In this document: positions 1 through 8,070 of the stretch, piece after piece
Numbering within the stretch: the stretch's first letter is position 1
Layout: the number at the start of each line of letters is the position of its first letter
Origin: Kitasatospora sp. NBC_01287
GTDB lineage: Bacteria > Actinomycetota > Actinomycetes > Streptomycetales > Streptomycetaceae
Reading direction: 5' to 3'
DNA: 64,000 bases
NCBI RefSeq assembly: GCF_026340565.1
Contig: NZ_JAPEPB010000001.1
Span: forward strand, 2,046,001 to 2,110,000
Notes under the pieces: generated by a model
What the model was told of the DNA's origin: nothing
What the model saw: only the letters and a program-made list of their open reading frames with translations
The model's database searches: none
Translations under genes and position numbers: made by a program

Positions 1-866
1 CGGAACGGATCGCGGGGATCCTGGACGAGCTGGGCGGCGGCCACGCGCGCCCGATGAGCGCCGCCTTCCTGGCCAACACGGTGATGCCCTGGCTGCAGGC
101 CGACGGCACGCCGAAGGTGAAGAAGTCGATGCTCGCCGCCGCCTCCGACCTGGTCTACCTGACCGGCTGGATGGCGATGTACGAGCGCGCGCACGGCCTG
201 GGCCAGCAGTACTTCACCGAGGCCTTGACGCTGGCGCAGAACGGCCAGGACCATGTCACGTACTGCCGCACCCTGCGCGGCATGTCGCTGCAGGCGGCCA
301 ACCTCGGCTACGGCCCGCGCTCGCTGGAGTACGCGGACGCCGCGGCCGAGTGCGCGCCGTCCGCCGGGCCCCGGCTGACCGCGTTCCTGCGCGGGCAGCA
401 GGCGCACGGCGCCGCCATGGTGCGCGACCAGCGGCTGGCCTTCGCCCGGTTGGGCCAGACCGAGGCGGCGCTGGCCAAGGCGGACGGGCGCAACGACGCG
501 GTCGGCGGCTACGACTGGTCGGCCTACCACTTCCACGTCAGCAGCGTGCTGTACGCGCTCGGCGACCTGCCGGGCTCGATCCAGGCGATGCGGCAGTCCA
601 ACCGGGTGCGTCCGGCCAACGAGCGCCAGGGGCGGCTGCACGCGAACGGGGTGCTGGCGGCGCGGCAGTGGGAGCTGGGCCATGTCGAGGCCGCCTGCGT
701 GACCTGGGGCGAGTTCCTGGACGACTACACCGCGCTGGCCACCGCGCGCGGCGACGAGCACTTCGACGTGCTGCGGCGCAGCGTGGGCGCGCACCCGGGC
801 AGCCGGGCGGTGCGGCGGCTCGGGGAGCGGGTGCGGGAGGTGGCGACGCAGAAGGCCGCGGTGTGA
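1..866 (+). CDS. C-terminal part of a TPR-type transcriptional regulator (5' end outside window)
   Basis: The frame is open from the first bases of the window (first full codon at position 3), so the true start lies upstream and about 287 residues are visible. The visible part is all alpha-helical and repeat-like, with Ala/Leu-rich helices and sets such as ALGDLPGSIQAMRQSNRVRP. This matches the tetratricopeptide tail of the large actinobacterial XRE/SARP-like regulators. No DNA-binding domain is visible because it would be at the missing N-terminus. The protein ends with a basic, Arg-rich segment. The link to XRE-TPR regulators is inferred from style, not from a diagnostic motif. Confidence 0.6.
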   Translation, partial: ERIAGILDELGGGHARPMSAAFLANTVMPWLQADGTPKVKKSMLAAASDLVYLTGWMAMYERAHGLGQQYFTEALTLAQNGQDHVTYCRTLRGMSLQAANLGYGPRSLEYADAAAECAPSAGPRLTAFLRGQQAHGAAMVRDQRLAFARLGQTEAALAKADGRNDAVGGYDWSAYHFHVSSVLYALGDLPGSIQAMRQSNRVRPANERQGRLHANGVLAARQWELGHVEAACVTWGEFLDDYTALATARGDEHFDVLRRSVGAHPGSRAVRRLGERVREVATQKAAV

Positions 867-970
867 CGAGCGGTGCCGGGCGCGCCGTGAGCGGGGGGCG
901 GACGGGGGACGCGAGCGGAGGCGGGTCCCCCGGCTCGTCGGAGGTCCGGCCGGAGGTCCGGGCGGCGGCC

Positions 971-1012
971 CGGAGACGGGTCCGGAGACGGGTCCGGAGA
1001 CGGGTCCGGAGA
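971..1012. repeat. 12-bp tandem repeat, 3.5 copies
   Basis: The unit CGGAGACGGGTC is repeated exactly three times with a partial fourth, just upstream of the methyltransferase start. Degenerate GGAGGTCCGG copies precede it. No function is evident. Confidence 0.85.
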
Positions 1013-1056
1013 TATTCGGGTGCCTCCGACCTGCGGACATGCCACACTCGGCGCCC

Positions 1057-1923
1057 GTGACGAGCAATACGATCAATCTGTTCGACCGGGTGGCCGACGA
1101 CTACGACGAGGTCCTCCCGTTCTTCTCCGGCTTCGCCGCCGAGTTCGCGCGGCTGGTGCCGTTCGCGCCCGGTGCGCGGGTGCTGGACGTCGGCGCCGGG
1201 CGCGGTGCCGTGACCAGTCAGGCCCTGGCGCACGGCTGCCGGGTGGCGGCCGTGGACGGCGCGCCGGCCATGGTGGCGCACCTGGCGGCCGACCACCCCG
1301 GCGTGGACGCCCGGGTGATGGACGCCCAGCGGCTGGAGTTCCCTGACGGCAGCTTCGACGTGGTGACCGCCGCGTTCGTGGTCCACCTCCTCGACGACCC
1401 GCGGCAGGCGGTGCGCGAGGCCCGGCGGGTGCTGGTCCCGGGCGGGACGTACGCGTTCAGCGAGCCCGGCGCGCTGCAGGCCGCCGGGGCAGCGGACGGT
1501 GCGGTGACGGACGGTGCGGCTGAGGACAGTTCGGCTGAGGACGGCGCGGCTGAGGACGGCGCGGCTGAGGACCGGCAAGCCGGTGAGCAGGGCGACCCGA
1601 TGCGCCGGCTGTCGGCCGAGTTCGCCCAGCACCTGCGGCCCGGCGGCGGTCGGCTGAGCCGCGAGACCGACCCGCCGGCGCTGCTCGCGGCGGCCGGGTT
1701 CGAGGACGTCCGAGCGGTCGGCATCAGCGTGGACCTGCCGGTGCCGGACGGCGCGACGCTCTGGCGGTGGAGCCTGAGCCACGGCTCGCTGGCCTTCTAC
1801 GAGAGTCTGCCCGCCGAGCGGCAGGCCGAGTTCGAGCGCCGACTGATCGAGGCGGCGGACGCCGTAGCGGACCTGCGGCTGCGCCGGGAGGCCACGGTCT
1901 GGCTCGGCCGGGCGCCCGCCTAG
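1057..1923 (+). CDS. Class I SAM-dependent methyltransferase with an acidic repeat insert
   Basis: A 288-residue protein with the Rossmann SAM-binding glycine motif VLDVGAGRGAVT near residue 40, an acidic residue after strand 2 (AAVDGAP) and the Methyltransf_11-type pattern FDVVTAAFVVHLL. The substrate cannot be read from the sequence. The start is taken as the GTG before TSNTINLFDRV, because the family usually begins a few residues before the FDRVADDYD motif; an in-frame ATG at 1039 is the alternative. Between the two halves lies a 5-residue repeat (DGAAE/DSSAE/DGAAE) encoded by tandem DNA repeats at about 1497-1575, an insert not expected in the fold. The gene looks monocistronic. Confidence 0.8.
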   Translation: MTSNTINLFDRVADDYDEVLPFFSGFAAEFARLVPFAPGARVLDVGAGRGAVTSQALAHGCRVAAVDGAPAMVAHLAADHPGVDARVMDAQRLEFPDGSFDVVTAAFVVHLLDDPRQAVREARRVLVPGGTYAFSEPGALQAAGAADGAVTDGAAEDSSAEDGAAEDGAAEDRQAGEQGDPMRRLSAEFAQHLRPGGGRLSRETDPPALLAAAGFEDVRAVGISVDLPVPDGATLWRWSLSHGSLAFYESLPAERQAEFERRLIEAADAVADLRLRREATVWLGRAPA

Positions 1924-2066
1924 GCGGCACGGCGGGGCCCGCGGCGACAGCACCACCATCGCCGTGTAGCTGGTCAGCACCAGCACCCGCACCACCAGCG
2001 GACCGGATCACCGCCGCGCCGCGCGAAAGGCGGCCCGGCGGCCGGGCAGGGGCGGACCATGGAGCC

Positions 2067-3263
2067 ATGGACGCGATCCGGCACGCCCTGTCCATCACGG
2101 GCTCGATGACCTGGCAGATCACCTGGGCGCTGATCCTGGGCTTCGTGCTCTCCGCGGTGGTGCAGGCGGTGGTGCGCAAGTCCACCGTCGCCCGGCTGCT
2201 GGGCGACGACCGGCCGCGCACCCTCGCCGTCGCCGCCCTGCTCGGCGCCGCCTCCTCGTCCTGCTCCTACGCGGCGGTGGCGCTGGCCCGCTCGCTGTTC
2301 CGCAAGGGGGCCGACTTCACGGCGGCGATCGCCTTCGAGATCGCCTCGACCAACCTGGTGGTCGAACTCGGTGTGATCCTGGCCCTGCTGATGGGGTGGC
2401 AGTTCACCGCGGCGGAGTTCACCGGGGGGCCGGTGATGATCGTGGTGCTGGCGCTGCTCTTCCGGCGGCTGCTGCGCGAGCCCCTGCTGCGCGGCGCCCG
2501 CGAGCAGGCGGACCGGGGACTGGCCGGGTCGATGGAGGGGCACGCGGCGATGGACATGTCGGTGGCGGGCGAGGGTTCGTTCGCCAGGCGGCTGCTCTCC
2601 CCCGCCGGGTTCACCGCGACCGCGCACGTCTTCGTGATGGAGTGGGCGGCGATCATCCGGGACCTGGCGGTCGGGCTGCTGATCGCGGGCGCGATCGCCG
2701 CCTGGGTGCCGGACAGCTTCTGGCACGGCTTCTTCTTCGCCGGGCACCCGCTGGCGAGCAAGGTGTGGGGGCCGCTGATCGGGCCGGTGGTGGCGATGCT
2801 CTCCTTCGTCTGCTCGATCGGCAACGTGCCGCTGGCGGTGGTGCTCTGGAAGGGCGGCATCAGCTTCGGCGGGGTGGTCTCCTTCATCTTCGCGGACCTG
2901 CTGATCCTGCCGATCCTGAACATCTACCGGAAGTACTACGGCGCCCGGATGGCCCGTTTCCTGCTGCTGACCGGCTACACGGCGATGGTGGCGGCGGGCT
3001 ACGCGGTGGAGCTGCTCTTCGGCGCCCTGGGGCTCGTCCCGGACCAGGAGCAGGCGAAGGTCCCTGACTCCGGCGTCAGTTGGGACTACACCAGTTGGCT
3101 GAACATCGCCTTCCTGCTGCTGGCGGCGGTGCTGGTGGTGCGCTTCCTGCGGACCGGCGGGCGGCGGATGCTGCGGATGATGGGCGGCCCACCGGGCGAC
3201 GCACCGGGCCGACCACCGGGCGACGCACCGGACACCGAGCACTCCTCTAGGCTCACCTCATGA
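2067..3263 (+). CDS. Permease of the YraQ/ArsP (DUF318) family
   Basis: A 398-residue integral membrane protein with about eight to ten hydrophobic segments, in the two-half arrangement typical of the UPF0718/PF03773 permeases. The Ser/Cys motif GAASSSCSYAAVALARSLF near residue 55 matches the conserved loop of this family, some members of which (ArsP) export organoarsenicals. The matching second-half motif SFVCSIGNVPLA is also present. The substrate here is unknown. The start ATG at 2067 is chosen because upstream in-frame sequence overlaps the previous gene and is Arg/Pro-rich. The C-terminal tail carries a duplicated PPGDAPGR segment. The stop overlaps the next gene's ATG by 4 bp, so the two are translationally coupled. 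Confidence 0.85.
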   Translation: MDAIRHALSITGSMTWQITWALILGFVLSAVVQAVVRKSTVARLLGDDRPRTLAVAALLGAASSSCSYAAVALARSLFRKGADFTAAIAFEIASTNLVVELGVILALLMGWQFTAAEFTGGPVMIVVLALLFRRLLREPLLRGAREQADRGLAGSMEGHAAMDMSVAGEGSFARRLLSPAGFTATAHVFVMEWAAIIRDLAVGLLIAGAIAAWVPDSFWHGFFFAGHPLASKVWGPLIGPVVAMLSFVCSIGNVPLAVVLWKGGISFGGVVSFIFADLLILPILNIYRKYYGARMARFLLLTGYTAMVAAGYAVELLFGALGLVPDQEQAKVPDSGVSWDYTSWLNIAFLLLAAVLVVRFLRTGGRRMLRMMGGPPGDAPGRPPGDAPDTEHSSRLTS

Positions 3264-4444
3264 TCCATCAACTCCCTTTCCTCGACGACGAAGAGCGCCG
3301 ATCCCGGCTGGCCCGCCGGCACCTGCTGGCCCCCGCGCACCGCGCCCATTCGGTGGCGCGGGTGGCCGACGCCGTGGTGGGCCTGCACGCCACCGATGCC
3401 GCGACCGTCTACCTCTCGGCCTGCGCCCGGCTGGCCGAGCCCGGCGCGGCCGCCGTCGACCGGGCGCTGTACGAGGACGTGACGCTGGTCAAGTTGCTCT
3501 CCATGCGGCGCACCATCTTCGCCGTCACCGAGGAGTTCGCCCCCTACGTCAGCTCGTCGAGCGCGCGGGCCATCGCGGTGAAGGAGCGGGCCACCCTGGT
3601 CAAGCACCTGCGGGAGGGGGCGCAGGGGTGGGACGAGGACCGGTTGACCCGGACCGAGCAGGCGGTGCTGGCCGCACTGGCCACCCGCGCCGAGGCGACC
3701 ACCGCCGAACTGAGCGCCGAGGTAACGGCGTTGCGCGAGACGATCCTGATGTCGCCGGGCAAGCCCTACGAGGCGCGGCAGAGCGTGGGCAGCCGACTGC
3801 TGCGCGTGCTGGCCTCGGACGGACATGTCCGGCGCGGGCGGCCGCGCGGCTCCTGGGTGAGCAGCAGCTATCCCTGGGCACTGGTCCCGCAGTGGCCCGA
3901 GGTGCCGGTCCGCGAGGCCAAGGCCGAGGTGGTGCGGCGCTGGCTGGCCGCCTACGGGCCCGCCACCGTCGAGGACGTGAAGTGGTGGACGGGCTGGACG
4001 CTCGGCGACACCCGCAAGGCGCTCGCCGATCTGGGGGCGGTGGAGGTCCGAATCGCCGAGGGCACCGGCCTCGTGCTGCCGGGCGACGAGGCGCCCGAGC
4101 CGGCCGCCGAGCCGTGGGCCGCGCTGCTGCCCGCCCTGGACCCGACCGCGATGGGCTGGCGCGGGCGCGACTGGTACCTGGATCCGGTGCTGGCGCCCGC
4201 ACTCTTCGACCGGACCGGCAACGTGGGCCCGACCCTCTGGTGGAACGGGCGGGTGGTCGGCGGCTGGGCCCAGCGCCCGGACGGCGAGCTGCGCTGGCGT
4301 CGCCTGGTCGACCTCGCCCCCGGCGAGGCGGCGGCGGCCGAGAGGGCGATCGAGGCCGAGGCGGCGCGGCTGGCCGGCTGGCTCGGCGCGGTCCGGGTCA
4401 CCCCGCGCTTCCGCACCCCGCTGGAAAGGGAGTTGGCCAGCTGA
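3260..4444 (+). CDS. Winged-helix DNA-binding protein of the HTH_42 (AlkZ/YcaQ-like) superfamily
   Basis: A 394-residue protein whose layout (short N-terminal basic segment, VVGLHATDAATVYLSACARL, central winged-helix repeats, C-terminal beta-rich WWNGRVVGGWAQRPDGELRW) matches PF06224. That superfamily includes the DNA glycosylases AlkZ and YcaQ and many uncharacterised actinobacterial members. In the glycosylases a Gln-x-Gln or Gln-x-Asp motif lies early in the protein; here the equivalent position reads His-Ala-Thr-Asp, so glycosylase activity is uncertain. It starts inside the stop codon of the permease and is co-translated with it. Confidence 0.8.
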   Translation: MIHQLPFLDDEERRSRLARRHLLAPAHRAHSVARVADAVVGLHATDAATVYLSACARLAEPGAAAVDRALYEDVTLVKLLSMRRTIFAVTEEFAPYVSSSSARAIAVKERATLVKHLREGAQGWDEDRLTRTEQAVLAALATRAEATTAELSAEVTALRETILMSPGKPYEARQSVGSRLLRVLASDGHVRRGRPRGSWVSSSYPWALVPQWPEVPVREAKAEVVRRWLAAYGPATVEDVKWWTGWTLGDTRKALADLGAVEVRIAEGTGLVLPGDEAPEPAAEPWAALLPALDPTAMGWRGRDWYLDPVLAPALFDRTGNVGPTLWWNGRVVGGWAQRPDGELRWRRLVDLAPGEAAAAERAIEAEAARLAGWLGAVRVTPRFRTPLERELAS

Positions 4445-4478
4445 TGGTCCGTCAGTGTCAATCACCATCGCACAGTTA

Positions 4479-4507
4479 TTGACGCCAACTTCAAACAAGA
4501 GTTACCT
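4479..4507 (+). promoter_or_regulatory. Candidate promoter of the alpha-galactosidase gene
   Basis: TTGACG at 4479-4484 and TTACCT at 4502-4507 are 17 bp apart, in an unusually AT-rich stretch upstream of the galactosidase. AGGGAG at 4549-4554 gives a ribosome-binding site 7 nt before the ATG. The -10 element is a weak match. Confidence 0.35.
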
Positions 4508-4561
4508 ACAACCAACAGAACGGACCGCCCCTGCACTCTTCCCCACCCAGGGAGTTCCCCC

Positions 4562-6169
4562 ATGCAGTCAGCCAGGTTCGCCCGGCGGAAAGCCGCCGTC
4601 CTCACCGCCCTCGCCCTCTGCCTGCCCGTCACCCCGGCCGTCCTGCTCAGTGCCGCGTCCCCCGCGCAGGCACTGGCCAACGGGCAGGCCACCACCCCGC
4701 CGATGGGCTTCAACGACTGGAACGCCTACGGCTGCGACGTCTCCGAATCGCTGATCGAGTCCACCGCGCTCGCCATGCACACCGACGGCATGCAGGCGGC
4801 CGGCTACCAGTACGTCAACATCGATGACTGCTGGATGAGTTCGAACCGGGACGCGAGCGGCAACCTGGTGCCCGACCCCGCCAAGTTCCCCGACGGGATC
4901 AGCGGCACCGCCGCCTACGTGCACGGGCTTGGCCTGAAGCTCGGCATCTACGAGGACGCGGGCACCAGCACCTGCGCCGGCTACCCGGGCAGTCTGGGGC
5001 ACGAGACCCAGGACGCGGCCTCGTTCGCCGCCTGGGGTGTCGACTACCTCAAGTACGACAACTGCAACAACCAGGGCCTGCCCGCCCAGTCCCGCTACAC
5101 CACGATGCGCGACGCCCTGCGGGCGACCGGGCGCCCCATCCTGTTCAGCCTCTGCAACTGGGGCCAGGAGTCCAGTTGGACCTGGGGCGGCGCGGTCGGC
5201 GACCAGTGGCGCACCACCGGCGACATCAGCGCGAACTTCGCCAGCATGCTGTCGATCTTCCACGCCAACGTGGGCCTCGGCTCCTGGGCCGGCCCCGGCC
5301 ACTGGAACGACCCGGACATGCTGGAGGTCGGCAACGGGATGTCGGCCACCGAGGACCGCAGCGAGTTCAGCCTGTGGGCCGAGATGTCGGCACCGCTGAT
5401 CTCGGGCACCAACCTCGCGGGCGCTAGCGCCGACACACTGGCCACCCTCACCAACTCCCGGGTGATCGCGGTCGATCAGGACGGGCTCGGCAAGCAGGGC
5501 AGCCTGATCGCCACCGCCGGCGGCCTCGACGTGATGGCCAAGCCGCTGGCCAACGGCGATGTCGCGGTGGCACTGTTCAACGAGACCGGCTCGACAGCGA
5601 CCATCGCCACCAGCACCGCCGCCATCGGCAGGACGGCCGGCGGCAGTTACACCCTGACCGACCTGTGGAGCGGGGCCACCAGCAGCACCACCGGCGCGAT
5701 CAGCGCCGACGTCCCCGCCCACGGCACCGTCCTGTACCGGGTCTCCGGCGGCGGCTCGACGGTGGCGGCACCGAACTCCGGCGTGCTCAACTCGGTCGGC
5801 GCGGGCAAGTGCCTGGACGTGCCCTGGCTGAACACCAACCCGGGTGTCCAGGTCCAGAGTTACACCTGCAACGGCGGAACCAACCAGGTCTGGACCCGCA
5901 CCCCGGACGGCCGGCTGACCGTCTACGGCGGCGCCGGTTCGCTCTGCCTGGACGCCTACGACAACCAGACCACCGCCGGGACCAAGGTGCAGACCTGGAG
6001 CTGCAACGGCGGCGCCAACCAGCAGTGGAGCTTCAACCCGAACGGCACCATCACCGGCGTCCAGTCGAAGCTCTGCCTGGACGTGACCGGGGGCAGCACC
6101 TGGGACGGGGCACTGGCCGAGTTGTGGCCGTGCAACGGCGGCAGCAACCAGCAGTGGGCGATGGGCTGA
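4562..6169 (+). CDS. Secreted GH27 alpha-galactosidase with C-terminal ricin-type lectin domain
   Basis: 535 residues. The N-terminus is a signal peptide: basic start, a hydrophobic run, then cleavage probably after AQA near residue 37. The GH27 barrel follows with the hallmark TPPMGFNDWNAYGC, the metal-free active-site Asp pair YVNIDDCW, the nucleophile Asp166 in YLKYDNC and the acid/base Asp221 in TTGDIS. After a beta-sandwich domain, about 130 residues form a ricin B/CBM13 beta-trefoil with three QxW-type repeats (NQVW, NQQWSF, NQQWAMG). The enzyme should remove terminal alpha-1,6-galactose from oligosaccharides or galactomannan outside the cell. AGGGAG 7 nt upstream supports the ATG at 4562. 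It appears monocistronic. Confidence 0.95.
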   Translation: MQSARFARRKAAVLTALALCLPVTPAVLLSAASPAQALANGQATTPPMGFNDWNAYGCDVSESLIESTALAMHTDGMQAAGYQYVNIDDCWMSSNRDASGNLVPDPAKFPDGISGTAAYVHGLGLKLGIYEDAGTSTCAGYPGSLGHETQDAASFAAWGVDYLKYDNCNNQGLPAQSRYTTMRDALRATGRPILFSLCNWGQESSWTWGGAVGDQWRTTGDISANFASMLSIFHANVGLGSWAGPGHWNDPDMLEVGNGMSATEDRSEFSLWAEMSAPLISGTNLAGASADTLATLTNSRVIAVDQDGLGKQGSLIATAGGLDVMAKPLANGDVAVALFNETGSTATIATSTAAIGRTAGGSYTLTDLWSGATSSTTGAISADVPAHGTVLYRVSGGGSTVAAPNSGVLNSVGAGKCLDVPWLNTNPGVQVQSYTCNGGTNQVWTRTPDGRLTVYGGAGSLCLDAYDNQTTAGTKVQTWSCNGGANQQWSFNPNGTITGVQSKLCLDVTGGSTWDGALAELWPCNGGSNQQWAMG

Positions 6170-6271
6170 GCGCCGGCCGGCCGTGAATCCGGTCGGCCGC
6201 GAGCGCGGCGGGGTCAGGTTCGGAGCGGACCGAGCATCCGTCAGAGGCCTTGCCCCGCCGCGCTGTTCTGC

Positions 6272-6345
6272 TGGAGGTGGAGATAGGACTCGAACCTATG
6301 TACGCGGCATTGCGGGCCGCTGCCTCGCCACTCGGCCACTCCACC
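6272..6345 (-). tRNA. tRNA-Cys (anticodon GCA) with encoded CCA and non-canonical C33
   Basis: Reading the minus strand, the acceptor arms GGTGGAG and CTCCACC pair perfectly (7 bp). The D stem is GCC/GGC, the anticodon stem GCGGC/GCCGC and the T arm ATAGG-TTCGAGT-CCTAT. The discriminator is U73, as expected for tRNA-Cys, and CCA is encoded. The anticodon GCA lies at 6313-6311. The seven-base loop reads CCGCAAT, so the nearly universal U33 is replaced by C. All stems are intact, so it is not visibly decayed. No other tRNA flanks it. Confidence 0.88.
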
Positions 6346-6359
6346 CGGCGGATCACCCG

Positions 6360-6430
6360 CTCGGCGAGTCACTGCTCGGCGAGTCACCGCCAGTTGACTC
6401 ACCGCCAGTTGACACTGCCAGTTGACACAC
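6360..6430. repeat. 15-bp imperfect tandem repeats upstream of the tRNA
   Basis: Two copies of CTCGGCGAGTCAC(T/C)G are followed by three copies of the CCGCCAGTTGAC(T/A)CA type at the same 15-bp period. The array sits on the 5' side of tRNA-Cys, where its promoter would be expected. Confidence 0.7.
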
Positions 6431-6489
6431 CGCTCGGTAAGGATCTTGGCGGTGACGGGGGCGGCCCACCAAATCGGCGCCCGGCCGGT

Positions 6490-6880
6490 TCACCCGGTCG
6501 GCGGCACGCCGCCCCCGCCGTTCCCCCGGACGGCCCGCAACGCGGCCCTGGTCCGGGCCAGCAGCACGCGCCCGGCCGGACCACCCGGACCCTCGGCCCG
6601 CCAGGCCAGGACCAGGCGGCCGCGCAGCGCGGGCGACGCGATGGTGATCACGTGCAACTCCGCGGCCCGGGCGAGCGCGAAGGCCCGCGGCAGCAGGGCG
6701 ACGCCCAGCCCCCGGGCAGCCAGGGCGGCCAACAGCTCCGGGTGGCCCGCCTCGAAGGCGATCCGCGGCGTGAAGCCGGCGGCCGGGTGCAGGTCGCCCA
6801 GCGGCAGCCGGACGGGAGCTGGTTGCGCGTCATCGACCGCCCGGAGCTCCGCCCGCAGGCCCGCCCGGGGGCACGCCCCG
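6490..6880 (-). pseudogene. Remnant of a LysR-family regulator (C-terminal part only)
   Basis: The minus-strand frame ending at 6490 reads PLGDLHPAAGFTPRIAFEAG, then ELLAALAARGLGVALLPRAF and a tail that fits the last third of a LysR substrate-binding domain (the glycine turn G-L-G-V-A-L-L-P is typical). No helix-turn-helix or N-terminal half is in frame upstream; that space is taken by the intact LysR gene in another frame. I therefore read it as a truncated second LysR gene, perhaps left by recombination near the tRNA. Confidence 0.6.
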
Positions 6881-6914
6881 GGAACACCGCGACCTGAGCC
6901 GGGCGGCGGCGGCC

Positions 6915-7793
6915 TCAGACGGCCGCGTGGGTGGCGACGGCGTCGGCGAACTCGCGGGCCGGCGAGGTGAGCGCCGCCCACTGGCGCACCGCCCAGCCGA
7001 CCGACAGCGGCGGCAGCGCCGGGATCGGGATCAGCCGCAGCGCGGGGTGGGCCGGCGCCCGCCAGCCGGGCAGGGCGGGGACCACGGCGTGGCCCAGGCC
7101 GAGTTCGGCGAGCAGGACCGCGGTGTCCCAGTCGGCCACGCTGGTGGTGGCCCCCTGGGGGTAGCTGAGCTGCCCGTCCAACCGGGCCCGGGCGATGGAG
7201 TTCTCCGGCAGCCGGATGGGGCGGATCCCGGTCAGGTCGGCCGGCTCGACCAGCGTCCGCGCCGCCAGCGGGTCGTCCACGTGCACCGCGAGCACCCAGG
7301 GCAGTTCGATCACCGAGCGCTGCTCGATCCCGCGCACCGGCGGGCCGATGGTGACCCACGCCAGGTCGGCCTCGCCCGCCGCGAGCGCGTCGAAGCAGCT
7401 GCGGCTGGAGATCTCGGTCCGGAACTCCAGGTTGACGTCCGGGTGGGCACGCCGGAAGTGGGCGACGGCCGCGGTCATGAAGTGGCGCATCGTGGTGGCC
7501 CCCGTGGTGACCCGGACCGTGCCGCTGTCGCCGTTGCGCAGGTCGCGCAGTTGGCGCAGCGCGAGGTCGAGGTGGTCCAGGCCCCGCGCCGCCGCCCGGT
7601 GCAGCAACTGGCCGGCCGGGGTCGGCGCGACCCCGCGCGGGCGGCGCTCCAGCAAGGGCATGCCCAACTCGGTCTCCAGCCGCCGGACATGCTGGCTGAT
7701 CGCCGACTGGGTGCGGGAGAGGTCGCGGGCGACCGCGCTGAGGTTGCCGCGCTCGCAGGCGGCGACGAAGACTCGGAGATCATCGAGGGTCAT
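6915..7793 (-). CDS. LysR-family transcriptional regulator
   Basis: 292 residues with an N-terminal winged helix-turn-helix (LRVFVAACERGNLSAVARDL, then RTQSAISQHVRRLETELG) and a C-terminal substrate-binding domain beginning near residue 90 (GTVRVTTGATTMRHFM). LysR regulators are usually divergent from their target, but no gene lies divergently within 277 bp; the next gene downstream on this strand is only the LysR remnant. The effector and target are unknown. Confidence 0.88.
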   Translation of the reverse strand: MTLDDLRVFVAACERGNLSAVARDLSRTQSAISQHVRRLETELGMPLLERRPRGVAPTPAGQLLHRAAARGLDHLDLALRQLRDLRNGDSGTVRVTTGATTMRHFMTAAVAHFRRAHPDVNLEFRTEISSRSCFDALAAGEADLAWVTIGPPVRGIEQRSVIELPWVLAVHVDDPLAARTLVEPADLTGIRPIRLPENSIARARLDGQLSYPQGATTSVADWDTAVLLAELGLGHAVVPALPGWRAPAHPALRLIPIPALPPLSVGWAVRQWAALTSPAREFADAVATHAAV

Positions 7794-8070
7794 GGCGCAG
7801 CACGGTAGCGCAGCGGATCAAGCTTCTGCTGGGGTCAATGGAAGAAAACCCGAGGATTGACTTGGGTATTGCCGAGGAGAAGGATCGTCAGCGACCCGGG
7901 CGGTGTCCTGTCCGCCGAGGCCGGGGGGCGACTGGCGGCGATCCGGGCTCCGGACGTCGACCATGGCGGACAGGCACCGGCCGGTCCCGGGCCGGCCGAG
8001 GGCCGGCCGGAGAGCGCCGGCGAGCGGGCCGGAATCCCGGTCGACCCGGAACCGGCGGCCGACCGGGGCC
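7794..8070. other. Intergenic region upstream of lysR, no gene seen
   Basis: About 280 bp between the LysR start and the stop of the GlxA-type gene. The part nearest LysR is less GC-rich and probably holds its promoter. I see no supported ORF, tRNA or strong hairpin. Confidence 0.5.

Noticed and set aside
538..1995. A 485-codon minus-strand frame over the methyltransferase
   Set aside because: Pro/Arg-rich shadow of the plus-strand methyltransferase; no recognisable fold.
1767..2066. Upstream extension of the permease gene
   Set aside because: It overlaps the end of the methyltransferase gene and encodes Arg/Gly/Pro-rich sequence; the membrane protein starts at 2067.
6272..6345. Integrated element attachment site at the tRNA
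   Set aside because: No integrase, excisionase or second copy of the tRNA 3' end was seen nearby.
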